NCBI GenBank assembly: GCA_950295325.1
Contig: OX485808.1
Coordinates: 23,146,527 to 23,210,526 of the forward strand
Length of the DNA: 64,000 bases
Source of the DNA: Polytrichum commune
Taxonomy: Eukaryota > Streptophyta > Polytrichopsida > Polytrichales > Polytrichaceae
Reading direction: 5' to 3'
A program made the translations under genes and the position numbers. Each line of letters begins with the position of its first letter. The stretch's first letter is position 1. Below the pieces are notes generated by a model, which saw only the letters and a program-made list of their open reading frames with translations, did no database searches and was not told the origin of the DNA. Below, one piece after another: positions 10,392 through 26,365 of this stretch.

Positions 10392-13300
10392 ATGGGGTCC
10401 CAAATGCGGTCACCGAAGCCACCGACCTCCACAGCTACAACTGAACCCATGGTAAAGAAGAAACTGGAGAAAATCATATCCATGAATGGTGGCGATGGCG
10501 AGTGCAGCTACAACCGTATGTCCGTAGTGCAAGAGTACGCATTGCACGGCCTGCAACCGTTTTTCTCTGAGGCCGTGCATCAGATGACATTACCCCACCA
10601 ACCACAACATCAAAACGACCAAAATCAGTTACATGAAGAAATCCCCTGTCTACGGTTAGCAGACTTTGGAAGCTCCACGGGTCGTAACGCATTTCTGTAC
10701 ATGGAGTTCCTGGTGTCCCGCATCCGCCAAGAGTACAAGCACCGGAACCTGCACATGCCTGAAGTCCAGGTTTTCTTCAACGACCTTCCCGGGAACGATT
10801 TCAACAGCATGTTTGGGCTGTTGCCCCCCACCAAGTATGAGGATGGTGAAAGTGGCCGAATCCGAGATTACTTCGCAGCTGGGGTGCCAGGATCGTTTTA
10901 TGGCAGGTTGTTCCCCAAGGAGAGCTTGCACTTCGCTGTTTCCATCCATTGCTTGCATTGGATCTCCCAGGTACATTCAAATTCTATCTTGATTTTTTAC
11001 CATCATCACATTCCCGAACCCTTGGCCCTCACTTTTTGCATCAACTGTTTTTTTCCAGTGCACAACTTTCGAAGCAACAGACATGCATTGTGGGGTTGAT
11101 TGTGAAAAATCTGTTCTTTGCACAATGTGGTGGTTGAATTGGAGGTTGTGTGATTGTGGTCTCGGAAGATGACAGAAACTTTGTATATCCATTCGCTAAC
11201 CCTCTCTCACTGCATCAACTATACGAGTGCACAAATTCGATGCATCCAATCCGTAATCCTCTCAGTGCATCAACTTTTTGAGTGCAGATGTTTTGAAGTA
11301 CACACGCATGTAGGGTTAATTGGGAAAATATTTTCTTTGCACAGAGTGGTGGTTATATTGGAGGTTGTATGATTGCAGTCTCCGGAGATGACAGAAACTT
11401 GTATGCATCTATTTCCTAGCCCTCTCTGACTCACTGCAACTTTTTGAGTGCACAAATTTCGAAGCAGACAGGAATTGAAGTGAATAGTAACTAACTGCAG
11501 GTTTGCCATGTTTGGACACTAAAAATCATGGAGGGTTAAGAGATTCCTTCTTTCTTTCTATCTTCCCACAGTCTGGGGTCATTGTTGATTCGGAGATGTG
11601 TCCATTTTCTCTTGGAATCAAGGAATTTTTGGGTGGAAATTTTCACCGAGGAAATGGGTGTATCATGTCGGAGCTGAAAATCCTGTGCACAATGTGATAA
11701 TGTGGGACTCCGAGTGCAGGAGCTTGGGTTTCAAGTAAATTACAAGCTGTGTAGGCTTTAAGATTTCGGAAATGTGTGTTCATTTCGTTTAGGAATTGAG
11801 AATTTCTTTTGGGTGTAGAAACAGTGGAATCTGCATGTCAAAATCTGGAAACTCTGCACAATGTAGACTTCTGTAGATTGAGAAATTTGGGAAATTCATT
11901 TGCAAGCTGTAGAGTTTGGAAATGTTTGTGGCGCCCAATGGACTTATTATCCTCAAACTCATTTTGGCATGCCCTCATGAGGTCCTAAAAGGTCCTAAAT
12001 TGAGTTTGGCCCTCAAATGAAACCTCACGAAATAGGTTTCTCTTCATTCAAATTCAAACACCACATGTGGAAAGAAAGAGATTGTTGACATCAAATTCAA
12101 GACAACCAGTGGAATATCATACTTAGGGGAATGTGAGGGAATTTTGAGATTTTGTGATTTGAGGAAGTTTTTGGTTTGACATGTGTTTTCGATGACTTTC
12201 TGCAGATCCCAACTGAAGTAACAGACCCCGGGTCACCGCTCTACAACCGAGGCTCATGTTGGATCATGGGGGGGAAGCTTTCCATCGCACAAGCATACGC
12301 TGAGCAGAGCAAGAGTGACTTCCAAAAGTTTTTGCATTGCAGGCAAGTGGAATTGGCGTCCGGTGGAATTCTCTACTGTTACATGTCAGGGCGCACGGAT
12401 TTCCCTGACCCCACAAACCAAACCAAACCCGAGCGCCGTCACCGCTTCCTTGCCGGCCCTGATTTCGAAGATACTTGGGACGATCTCATTGCTGAGGTCA
12501 GCATTAGAAAATATTACAACCCCCTACAGCTCTACAAATTAAATTTGTTGTTGGTTTTGCAAATGCCCTTGAATTGTTGCATTTGAAGGGTTCCATCTTG
12601 TTTTGCTCTCCAAATTGAATATGTTGATGTTGCTGATCCTTTGCAAAGCTCTTGAATCCTTCTGAAAGGCTCCATCATGCTTTGCTCTCCAAATGGAATT
12701 TGTTGACTTTGGTAATTGTTTTGTGATTGCCCTTGCACTCTTGCGAAGGTTTTTTTCATCAAAACAGTTGGTTATGCTTTGGAAATGGCTTTGTGTTCTT
12801 CTGAAGTGTACCATCTTGGTTTTGCCCTCCAAACTGAATTTGTTGATTTCGGTAATTGTATTGCGATTGCCCTAGGATTCTTCTGAAGGGTTCACTCTAT
12901 CTTGTTATGCTCTTGGAATCGCATAATGATTCTCCTAATTCTTCTGCAACCAAAACTCTAGATGAATTGTTGGGAGACATTATTAACCTTGTCAATGTGT
13001 TTGTTTTCCTTTTCAGGGGATTGTGACGGAAGAGACGAGGGATGCTTTCAACTTACCACTATACTGTTTGGCGGTGGAGGAGATCCAAGAATCAATTGCA
13101 AAGACGGGCGGGTTCGAAGTCATAAGGTTGGAAGTGTTGGAGGACCTCCCGCTGTGCCCCGACGAAATGCGGATGAATCTGCTGCAAAACCCGAAGAAAT
13201 GCGCCAAATACTACTCGTCGTGGGTGCGGTCCCTCATCGAGCCGCTCATGACGGCGCACATGGGCTCTGAATGCACGGATGCGTGGTTCGTGCGCCACGA

Positions 13301-13409
13301 ACGACGAATTGCCGCGCGCTGTCGGGCGATGCTCGGAGACACCCAAGCCCAAGAAGACTACAAATTCTTCAGCGCCGATTTCATGCTCGTTGGGTTGCGA
13401 AGGTTGTGA
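10392..13409 (+). CDS. SABATH-family S-adenosylmethionine-dependent carboxyl methyltransferase
   Basis: The gene has three coding exons: 10392-10970, 12206-12496 and 13017-13409. Both introns are GT-AG in phase 0, giving 420 residues. SABATH enzymes transfer a methyl group from SAM to the carboxyl of small acids (salicylate, jasmonate, IAA, benzoates) or to a nitrogen, usually in the cytosol. Visible family marks are MNGGDGECSY (31-40) with Gln47, the SAM motif ADFGSSTG (90-97), FFNDLPGNDFN (128-138), VPGSFYGRLFP (165-175) and SIHCLHWISQ (184-193). The last holds the His-Trp pair that contacts the substrate carboxylate in characterised members. Exon 2 carries the YNRGSCWI-type block and exon 3 ends FMLVGLRRL. 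The usual Asn of the N-terminal SAM site (xNSxxQ) is read here as Met43. The start is the first ATG after the leader acceptor. The family call is firm; the substrate cannot be told from sequence. Confidence 0.95.
10971..12205 (+). repeat. SABATH intron 1 with degenerate tandem repeats
   Basis: A roughly 180-230-bp unit recurs: 'gagtgcacaa' followed by 'ttcgaag', 'tttgcacaatgtggtggtt', 'ggaggttgtgtgattg' and 'gatgacagaaact'. Copies begin near 11050, 11275 and 11450 (partial). Further partial hits occur at about 11220. The copies are clearly diverged, so the array is old. Confidence 0.7.
12497..13016 (+). repeat. SABATH intron 2 with a degenerate tandem repeat of about 80 bp
   Basis: The block 'ccatcttgttttgctctcc' occurs at 12592, as a variant at 12671, as a weak copy near 12750, as 'ccatcttggttttgccctcc' at 12810, and as a partial copy near 12895. 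Spacing is 60-85 bp. Most of this 520-bp intron is repeat. Confidence 0.75.
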
Positions 13410-13996
13410 TTCTTCATCTGCATCCTCAAAGCTCAAATTCGAGACCTTGAATCTCTCTTAGGTCCATGTACAACGGGTTTATTAGTGAATGTGGTCTTGA
13501 AGCATGAAGATTGGTTAATGATGCCTGGGGTTACTCATCATAGTCATCTTCTTGTGGCAACTCATCGTCTTCAGATTTCTTGTACTTCGTCGGTCGTCCA
13601 AGGCATCGGTGACTCTCAGCAAATTAGGACAAATCTGTAATTTATCACAGAATGTACTTTTCACTCATAATTCTTTTCGGAGCTGAATTTTCTCCTTTGT
13701 AATTCTTCCACCTACCAACAAAAAAGCAACTGCAATACACGCTCTATATATCTTTGTTCCTTCTCTTCAGTATCGGCCATTTGTCTTTTGTCAGTCTGCC
13801 AGCATTTCTGGAAGAGGCAAAAATGTCGGTGAAAGTTTTGCATTCGGAGTTTGCATCTATGCATTCGGAGTCTTCAATCAATGTGTAAATTCCATGAGTT
13901 ATAAAAATGAATATGAGGTGCACAACTTCACATGCACTAAGAATGTCTTCACTTTCCGGAGCTAAATTCCTCCTCCGGATTCTTTTGCCAACAAGA

Positions 13997-14333
13997 CTAC
14001 ACTGAATATGATATTTAGTGTCCCCAATTCCAATTGTCTTGCTCAATACTATTTGTAAACCGCAGTATGTCATCAACACTAAATGTTAACCCAACATTAT
14101 TTGTCATTCCTTGTAATTTTTTTGGAAGATTATAGAGTTACAGTGTTGTACTTACTGTCACCTACCAAGTGATTTTTCATCCAAATTTCATCACAAGTTG
14201 CTGACAAGAGAAGGCGGGGTTTTGGCCAATGGATGAACTCATCCATCAGCCATGACAGTATTTGTTCACTCATTCATAACAAGTGTCATCCAAAAAGTTA
14301 CCATAGTGACATAAAATACCATATTTAGTGTAG
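13997..14333. mobile_element. Non-autonomous inverted-repeat element, copy 1 (about 337 bp)
   Basis: The left end CTACACTGAATATG and the inverse of the right end CTACACTAAATATG match. The body is clearly related to 62839-63728 (landmarks 'tgttaaccc', 'tttgtcattccttgtaa', 'ggccaatggatgaactcatcc', 'ccatagtgacataaaatacca'). A CACT terminus recalls CACTA elements. I could not identify a convincing target duplication, so the superfamily is left open. Confidence 0.7.
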
Positions 14334-16138
14334 CAATTGCAATACAATTATTATATTAGCATGGATCCATGCCGTCCCAGTCTGTTGCTCCCGTGCATAT
14401 GAACTAATATTTTGGATAAACTCAACTCCAGTCGCCATGCACATATGCAATCATATGCCCATGCCCATATGTACCCGCTTTATCCATGTAGGTCCATGCC
14501 ATACCTATTTGCCATATGCATGTATACATATGCCCATGCTTATAACCCCCCCCCCCCCCCCCACCCTCCCAAAAGGCCCATCACCATGATTCCACTTTAA
14601 GATTAAAAATGATTTTTCTTTTCTTTTCTTTTAATTAAATTAATCTACTTAGTCCTACTACATGTTCCCACCTTAGTTCTATGTGAGCCACCTCATGTTA
14701 GTTCCCACCTTTCCATATTTGTTTCCTCTTTCTTTTAAATTAACATTGTTGTTTAGAATGTTAGTTTAAGATTTAAGAAGCTAAGAATACGGAGTGTGTG
14801 ATTAATAAGAAAACTAGACAAAAATGGGAGGGTCGTGATGAAAACTACGATTTTATTTGTCACAGTAGGTGTAGATAGGAGATTGGCTAGTTTTTCATGC
14901 TTATTCACTAACAATATCAAATCCCACATTCCACAATTCAATCAACAAGCATGGAATGGTTCGAACCTTCACTGGTAGCATGGTGCTTAGCCACCTTTAT
15001 TCTTGTGATTTTGCGATCAAGGTGAAACTCGTGGTGTCTTTAAAGTTGTTGCTAAATTTATTTTCCGATTAGTTGAAAGATGTTTGTTAGATTTGGTTTG
15101 GTTTTACTTCCTTTGAAAATTTAGTTTTGATTAAGTTAAACGTTATACCCCTAAGGTTAAAAATAAAGTAAACGGATGATTTTCATTTAATATTTGACGG
15201 CAATTAAGTCTAAATAAATATCAGTCAAACTAATCTAGAAGTGTTGACATAAAAAGTTAGAAATCATTGCCAAATAATTAATGCGGCAACTCGAAGAAAA
15301 TCCCTTTTGCGGGTTTCAAAGGAAAAATATGCGGCTTCCCAAAGGAACCGTTTGTGCAGGTTCCAGGGAAAAATTGGCCTAGTAGTTAGTATTGGTTGGA
15401 GGTTGTTGGGGGAGTTAAAAAGAAGGAAAAAATCGCTTTGGAGGGGGTTATCTAGAAACTTCCTCCAAGGAGAGAATAAGGGGAAGACATGAGAGAGGGA
15501 AAAATGAGTAGTATTGAATTGGTTTATCATTATTATTAAATAATTATTGTTAGAAGGTATGGCGATAAAATATTTCTTGCTTATGCAATTTTTGTGCTAG
15601 ATTGTGAAGTTGATGTGCTGAAATATTGAATAGTGACCAAATTTATACTTGATGTGTCCAAAATGATCACTTAATGTTTGAAAATAATATTGGAGCCAAA
15701 ATTTCATTATTTGATATGAAGATTTGGGGGTTAAACATGAATATTAATCTAGAGAAATGAAGTTGCTAGGTGATCTAAAGAATGCTAAACGATGTAATTT
15801 ATTTCGGTTAAGACGTATAACATTTGTAAGTCAAATAATTTGCAGCCAAGTATCCCATGTTGTGAGGAAGTTGTTGGCTCTTGCCATTAAGTTGGGTTAC
15901 CTTTGGTTCATGGTTTTACTTTTGGTTACCGACTTTGGTCTTTGGGTTACTTTACACGTATTGTTGAGTCTTCTTTCGAGTCTTTTCTTCTTAGCTCCTC
16001 TCTGAAGCATGGCCTGGGGTCATTGAGGTGTATCAAGCTGCTATGAATGGAACATTGCAATTTGATGAAAAAAGGGGAAAAATAAAATTAGCAATAAGAT
16101 TTTGGTCTATTTTGTCCCACAAAAATTCTCTATAATCA
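14334..16138. other. Gene-free AT-rich stretch with a poly-C tract
   Basis: No gene recognised. A run of about 16 C residues begins near 14547. The rest is AT-rich with no bounded element. Confidence 0.5.
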
Positions 16139-16715
16139 TTGAATGAAAGCATACAAGAGAAATTTTGGACCTTTGTACACTTCAAACTTGTAATGAAGTT
16201 GCAAACACAATTTTACAGCATGCATGCATTTGCACAAGTGACAAAATGCAAAAAGGTTGATAAAATTTGGTCTAGTTTGACATCATATAATTCATTGCTA
16301 GTGAGAGATCCAACTATTCACGTTGTATTGGGTGCCAACTATTCTTACATTTTGATGAATCTCAATTCATGATTGTAGCAAAGGAGCCAAATAATAAAGG
16401 AGGATGATTCACATATTGAAGATGAATTTAGACATGTACTTCATCTATCCCAGTTTCATTCAAAAGTTTTTCTCAACTTGTGAGTTTTTAGCAATGGAAT
16501 TCATTGTATTATGGCACATAATGCATGGGAAAAAACATGGACCGACTTTAGTATGCTTCATACTTGTTATGGCAACCACAGTTTATAGCATGCATGCACT
16601 CAAACAAGTGATATGATGCATAGGGGCTCATAGAATTTGAGGATTTTGACATCAATTGATCAATTGCTACTGACAAATTCAACTGTTGATCACATTGTTT
16701 TGAATAGGGTGGTAT
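16139..16715. repeat. Old direct duplication, about 190 bp at 390-bp spacing
   Basis: The block around 16150-16335 ('cagcatgcatgca', 'caagtgac', 'ttgacatca', 'tccaactattcacgttg') recurs in diverged form at 16528-16705 ('tagcatgcatgca', 'caagtgat', 'ttgacatca', 'ttcaactgttgatcac'). It carries no coding signal. Confidence 0.55.
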
Positions 16716-17204
16716 ACATGATGGTCAAGCCAAGTGATTTTGCTAATGTGTTTACTCCTTATTGGATACAAGGAGTGCCTACAAGGAGTGTATCCTTAAT
16801 TATCCCAATTTGTGAGTGAGGGTTAATAGCAAGTGTAGGAAATTAGTGGCGATACTAAATTTCTTTACGCTATGAAATTAGTGCCACCATATTAGTGTTC
16901 ATCCAAACACTATTCACTGAAAATACTATTCTTAACAACACTATTCACTGAAAGTATCGGCACTTATAACTGTTCACTAACAAGCATGTGTTTCCATAAA
17001 AAATAAATTAATCACTCTACAAACACCTTAGAGCATGCACTAATTTTTTTGAAATATATGGTAAATAAGCAGGTAGTCATAAATTTAATGCCATCCAATA
17101 AAAATGTAAGCCCTTGGTAACTTTGAGATTTGGCTAAATAGTGTGTGCTTTGGGAATTAGTACCACCCTCACTAATTGGGATACTCAATGTAGTGTCCAT
17201 CACC

Positions 17205-17660
17205 TAGAATTGATAACCATGCCATGGTTTGACCACTACGCCTGATAATGAATACTCGTCACCTTGTATCTACTGTAGGAAGCAACAACTTGCACCCAAT
17301 ATCTATCTCATTGCTACTGCAAAGCAGCAGATGCTTACATGTTTATTTTTATTGGATACAAGAAAGCACATTATCACCTAAAAATGATGACTTTGCCACA
17401 ATATGACCCCTACATGTAGTAATGGACACATGTCACCCCGCCATCAATTATAGTAGGCACACGGGTACGTACCTCACTGCTACCACCACTCAATAGGTGT
17501 TGCCATGTCTACACGTTATTGAATACAAGGAGGCACATTAACACTTGGAGTTGATGACCTTGCCACGATTTGACCCCTACATCCAATAATGGACACTTAT
17601 CGTCTTGGCATTGATTGTAGTAGGCATTGGGTACGTACCTCATTGCTACCACAACTCAAA
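17205..17660. repeat. Tandem repeat, about 165 bp x 3, last unit cut by a MITE
   Basis: Units start near 17210, 17382 and 17545 with 'ttgatgaccttgccacgatttgacccctac' variants, followed by 'aatggacac', 'gtaggca' and 'gggtacgtacctcattgctacc'. The third unit runs directly into the MITE that begins at 17661. Confidence 0.8.
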
Positions 17661-18034
17661 AGGTAGACAACCCTTATTCGGTTACTTTTTCTTATTAGGA
17701 CACCTATATTTGAGTGGTATGTGGTTTGGTGTGGCTCCACGAATGAATACCAAAAAAATTGTCATGTATTATAAAACACACGATTGCGTGCCCAAAATAT
17801 GATAACCATTATGTGTTCAATAGTCAACATAATTGGTGGACATATATATATGACTATTTAATGAGCATGAGAATCTTCACTTTGATAATGAATAAGACAT
17901 TCATATGAGCTCCAAAAATTATGAGGAAAGGGGCTATGACTTCTATTTGGATTTGCTAACTATGTTGTGCTAATTGTGTGTTTCTAAAAGAAGTGGGCTA
18001 GTTGGGAAAAGTAACTATCAAAGACCCATCCACC

Positions 18035-18035
<1 letters not shown>
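17661..18035 (+). mobile_element. Family-1 MITE (copy B), ending inside the stop codon of the reductase gene
   Basis: The left end AGGTAGACAACCCTTATTCGG and the right end AAGACCCATCCACCT belong to the family whose consensus terminus is AGGTAGATGGGTCTT. Its internal blocks ('gagtggtatgtggtttggtg', 'ctttgataatgaataagac', 'tttggatttgctaac') match copies at 37540-37902 and 46098-46522. The right flank TA (18036-18037) fits the family's TA target. The left flank TA is not preserved. On the minus strand this TA plus the first element base spells the TAA stop of the neighbouring gene. Confidence 0.85.
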
Positions 18036-21598
<3,563 letters not shown>

Positions 21599-21794
21599 TG
21601 CTGCACCTGTTCACCCCCATCAACTAGCCTTCATAAATCCATATACTAGCAGAAGCCAAAACCACCACACGAATCCAAATTACATTCCCAAGATCTTGGA
21701 AGCAAGACTTCCCGGTCAAGAATTTTCTCAAACTAGAGCACACACAGCATTTTCAACCCTGGAGAGGAACATGTGGTCATCGTCTGCCAAGAAA

Positions 21795-22025
21795 CTAAAT
21801 AACCATAGTAGCCAATAATTCCATCCTCGGCTCAATAGTCATCAACATGATTGGTGGGGCCTGTATGACCATTTGATGAGCTCGAGAATTTTCACTCTGG
21901 TAAATGAATAAGATATTCATATGAGCTACGAAATCAATGAGGCAAATGGCTATGAACACGACAATTCGGAATCGGCATTCATCTCGCACTAATTGTGTGT
22001 TTCGCATCCTTGGAAGAAGTTGGTG
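21795..22025 (+). mobile_element. Family-1 MITE remnant (copy D), about 200 bp upstream of the reductase start
   Basis: The blocks 'caatagtcatcaacatgattgg', 'tgatgagctcgagaattttcact' and 'ctcgcactaattgtgtgtttc' match the internal parts of copies at 17.8 kb, 37.7 kb and 46.3 kb. Terminal repeats were not found. With copies B and C, three members of one family sit at the 5' side, inside, and at the 3' end of one gene. Confidence 0.65.
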
Positions 22026-22377
22026 CGGAGCTAAAAGTGTCCATTGAATTTCAAGCCTGCTCACGTTAGGTCCACCCAACACGAACTTCCGTATTCAAAA
22101 TTCAACCTCTTAGGTTGCTGAGCTCCTGCACCTGAAGCACTAGCACAGGAACTCTGATGAACATTGGTATCTAAATTATGACAACCCTAATTCTCATTCT
22201 CTCTCTCCCCCTCTCTACTAACTTAACTTAGGTGTAGGAGCTTCTGAAGCTTAAACCCTGCTCATAGACTGCCACACCACCTGCATGTCCCATGCAAAGT
22301 GAGCTGCAATGAAAAGTAGGTCGATGAAAAGTCCAATGATGTACACCTCTCATCTGCCAAAGGTATCATGTCACTTA

Positions 22378-25300
22378 CAGTCCTACCTCTTTAATATGAC
22401 ACGTTTGGGAAACGAGAAAAAGGCCATATTATCGAGGTGTCACATATTCAATAATATGACAAATTGGACCTGGTTGTCACAATAATGAGGTACTTCATAA
22501 AAACACACTTGAGATATTTTGCCATATATAAAAATGAGTATTCTTTCAAATGTATTACAAATATGCAAATTCTCTTCACTAAACCTATGTGGACTTGAAG
22601 AAGGAATCAATAGTCCGCTGATGTTGCCACTTCAAGTTAGCAACAAATATCTTATTAAGCTTCTCTATTATGCCCTGCAATTTCATCAGATCTGCGGGAG
22701 TGAAGTCTAATGAATTGTCCATAAAAAATGTAGCTAATAGCTGAGCATGTTGTTGAGCATCCGTCAGTTTCACAATAGGTGGAGGTCTCTCATCAACATC
22801 TAAAGGGTTTACGGTCTCAGCAGTAAGGTCCAAACTAGCTGGCTCTATTCTCTGTCCTAAGGCCATATCAACCAGCTTTGACATGCAATATTCAGCCTCA
22901 ATGATGTCTTCACCTTCCATTACCACATACTCTTTAAATGGCATCTCATCTAATCCAAGCTGCAGTTTTGATCAGTCTCGATTTTTCTCTTTGGTCCTCA
23001 TTAGCAAAGTGTGCACTCCAATCAGGTGGCAAAATTCCTGATTTTCTCCAACAGCTTCGAATAATCTGAGGATCCATATCTGTCCAAACTTTATAGCTCC
23101 AGAGAATTGTTTGTTTAACGTTGGGTACAATTTTTCTCAAATCCTGTTGCTGATCTAAATCAAACTGCGATAAAACCCATTCAAGCAACTTGAACTTGTA
23201 TCGCAATTTGAAAGCAACAATTATGCCTTGGTCCAACGGTTGCACTACACTAATGCAATTCGGAGGCAGAAAAACAATTGTCACATTTGTCATGGGTAAT
23301 GCCGTAAAACCTGACAATTGTTTCTGTTGCACACCAGACAAGGAATGACATGAAGCATTGTCCATAATCAGCAGGATATTACGATCTTATCTTTTGAAAT
23401 GGTTGCTAAGCTTTTGCATCCAAGTCTCAAAAATATATGACCTCATCCATGCAGTAGTATTTGCATGCCAATACACAATGTCGGAAGGACTCCATCGACC
23501 AAAGCATCTTAGTCGTTGTGACTTGTGAATTACCAAGAGTTTCAGTTTGTCTGTACTTGTGGAATTCACTGCAAATGCTAAACTAAACCAATCCTTCTGT
23601 ATCTTCTTGCCCTTCACCTTTCCTTGTGCAAGAGTTTTGGCTAGTTGTGCACGAAAATACAAGCCTATCTCATCCAGAATATAAACATCTTCATGTTTGT
23701 ATGTTGCTAACAGTACAGGCATTTGATTCATTGCTTGAGCAACAACTTCTGCATTAGCTTCATCACTCTCTCCATGAAAGTTGACCCTACAAATCAAAGC
23801 AAAGGGTTAATTTACTCACTCAAAAAAATACCAAAAATCTTATGACTTTTGATGCAACAACTTCTAAAACTTATTTCTGAATCTGGTGCCTATTCTTAAA
23901 CTTCTCAAGCCACCCATTTGAAAACTTGAATGATTCATATCTGCTCACAAATTCTGCAGTGACTTCAGTTTGCTCCAGAAATGCTTCTTTGAATTTCTTG
24001 GCCTTGCTAACCAAATGCTCATCTGAAACCAATCCATCTTTACTACGACTCTGCAAATTTATCATATCAATTCAGAGGTTGACCCCAAGCAACATCAAAC
24101 TCAAAAGCATAGAGTCATAAGAACAACATTAATATCAAACTGAGATTTAGATAAAGATATGGACCTGTTTGAACCAGGTTAATATAGCACTCTCAAGCTC
24201 TGGATATACTGGTGCCTTCTCTCGCTTCATATCTTTGAGGTTGTCACCAGCCTCCAAGATCCTTGTAGAGTTCTTAAGAATCTAAGAGATAGTGTTTCTC
24301 TTAACTTCATTCCCCTTGTGCCTCTTATTAAAATCAATTGCTATCATTTGTTGAGTCCAATTGGGATTTTATCGGTGAATTTGTACTAGCTCTCTCTTCT
24401 CAAATAGAGTTAAATTTGTTCTCTTTCTCTTCCCATCTAGTTCCATCCTGAAAGTGACAACAATATACCACAATGAAATTATGAAACTGCAATTCAGACT
24501 TCACCCTTTAAACTATTGTAACTCAGTTGATATACATTGAAATTGAATGAGACTACAACCAAAAGAAGCACAGTGAAAACAACTTTCCAACAAGATCCAA
24601 AACAGAGTAATCGGATTAGAACTCACCTCACAAATTGCAAAATCAAATGGTTGTCTTGAAATTAGTATCTAGAACTTGAGCAATTTTCAAATCCATACAT
24701 CTCTGCCAATACACATTTGAAATTGAGCAAAACAACCACCAAAAGAAGCGAAATCTTCATAGCTTTCCAAAAATGTAAAGAAGGGTGTAATTGGATAAGA
24801 ATTGACCTCACAAATTGCAAAACCAAATCGATCAATTTCTGGATTAGGCGACCTTCATATGCTCATAACTTTGTCTATACAACTCGGAATTAAGCAAGAC
24901 TACCACCAAAAGAAGCAAAATTTCAATAGCTTTCCAACAATATGCAAAACACATCAATCAAATAAAATTTGATCTAAAAACCTCGAATCCAGATTGTGGA
25001 TGTTAGTTTAGGGTTTAGGGTAAGAACTGCTTCGAAAAAGACACCAGCTAATGAGTGTTGTGAGTGTGAGTAGGGTTTAAGAAAGAGAACCTAGTTCCCA
25101 TGGTTCTCATGTTTATTTCATCATTTTATATTTAAACTTCCTTAATCCAAACTTCATATGTATAAGATTTATGAATTTAAAATAAATTATGTATTTATGT
25201 ATATATAAGTGTGTGGGACCCACCATATAAATGCATTTATTACCTCTATAATATGACATTTGGGGGGTCTAGGAGTGTCGTATTAACATTGTCATAGTCG

Positions 25301-25403
25301 TAGTATAGAGGTAGATTTGAACTAGGAAGTTTGGTTTACAAAATTTGTGTCATAATATCGAGGTTGTCGTATTATCGAGTGTCGTATTAAAGAGGTAGGA
25401 CTT
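22378..25403 (-). mobile_element. pogo/Tigger-type DNA transposon, about 3.0 kb, both ends present
   Basis: The left end CAGTCCTACCTCTTTAATATG and the inverse of the right end AAGTCCTACCTCTTTAATACG match except at two bases. TA flanks both ends (22376-22377 and 25404-25405), as for Tc1/mariner/pogo elements. Variants of 'aatatgaca' and 'cgtattatcgag' recur just inside both ends as subterminal repeats (22395-22460 and 25250-25385). The interior carries a decayed transposase on the minus strand. Matching ends with a coding-length interior make this an autonomous-type but now inactive copy. Confidence 0.92.
22585..24446 (-). pseudogene. Tigger/pogo DDE transposase, broken
   Basis: Reading on the minus strand from the ATG at 24446, a helix-turn-helix N-terminal part (MELDGKRKRTNLTLFEKREL...) is followed by a likely donor at 24165-24163 and an acceptor before 24050. 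Next comes a CENP-B-like DNA-binding part ending near FKNRHQIQK, then the DDE_1 catalytic core. The three acidic positions are visible: the Asp of YILDEIGLYF, the Asp of LLIMDNASCHS and the Asp of VQPLDQGI. Breaks are in-frame stops in the first exon (after VQIHR and after NTIS), an in-frame TAA between the first and second catalytic blocks (23387-23389), and a frame change near 22945 before the acidic C-terminal part. The exact intron between 23871 and 23790 is unclear. It cuts and pastes TA-flanked elements in intact relatives; this copy should be dead. Confidence 0.88.
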
Positions 25404-25405
25404 TA

Positions 25406-26357
25406 CTGGTTTGTGGGCCTATAATGGACTCCTTCAACTTCACATCCACTTTTGGCTGTAGAAGGGGATCATAGATTGCCTCATCCAATTAGCAAGTGTG
25501 AATCGTGAGGATTGTTGTTTCAAGTGTCAAAATTGGAGTTGAAATGCAAAAGTTATAAGAGGTTAAAGTGAGGATTCTTCATTATGTCACAACAATCATA
25601 AGCCTAATAAAATAAATCTATTTCTTGTTTCTTTATTTCTTGTTTCTGTGCAAACGGAGAAGAAGTACTACCCGGAATAGCCAAAATAACTGCCAATCAT
25701 ATATATATATACACACATCATCAAATAGAAAGATTTTTTTTATAAAGACAAATATATTTGGCCAGCGATGAAGGCTAAACAATTGCAACGAGTGGACTCT
25801 ATACAGTAATGCATGCGGTCCTCACTAATACTCCACAAAAATATTAATGGCCGCAGGCCGAAGGCTCTTTGTAGCCTTCCCAATTGTGTTAACACTCTTA
25901 AACCTAACAATGTTTCTTTTCTAAGGATGTAATCCAATTGCATTGTAACATGTGTATGTTTGGTGTTACATTCTTAAACCTTAAAGGATGCGGGGGTACA
26001 ATGTACGACATACATACACAATGTCTACAAGCCTCACCAAGTCTTAAAATTGTACTCATACGTGACATTGATGAACAAAGTACTAAGTGTGCATTGACAT
26101 GCACACCACTCAAATTGTGTATTTGAACCCAAATTCTCAACCAAAATTAAGTTAACTATGGATAGGTCACTTTTGACACAATTGACCAAATATACAACGA
26201 TGTAGTTCAAGTACATGTTTTTTGTGCTTGGGGAGGCCTAGGAGGGTGCAGTCTTCATACCATGTACATATTAATGTGGCCCATGGATTTGGAAAGGGGT
26301 TTTAATTGAAGCATTAACGTACATAGTATAGTTAACCATGCACATCATTTAGAGTTC
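25406..26357. other. Gene-free stretch
   Basis: No coding or bounded repeat feature recognised. A short (TA)n/(CA)n run lies near 25700-25720. Confidence 0.5.
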
Positions 26358-26365
26358 CAATGAAC

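Noticed and set aside
10474-10992. Several 70-108-residue frames overlapping methyltransferase exon 1
   Set aside because: Other-frame shadows of the GC-richer exon; the SABATH motifs are in the frame starting at 10392.
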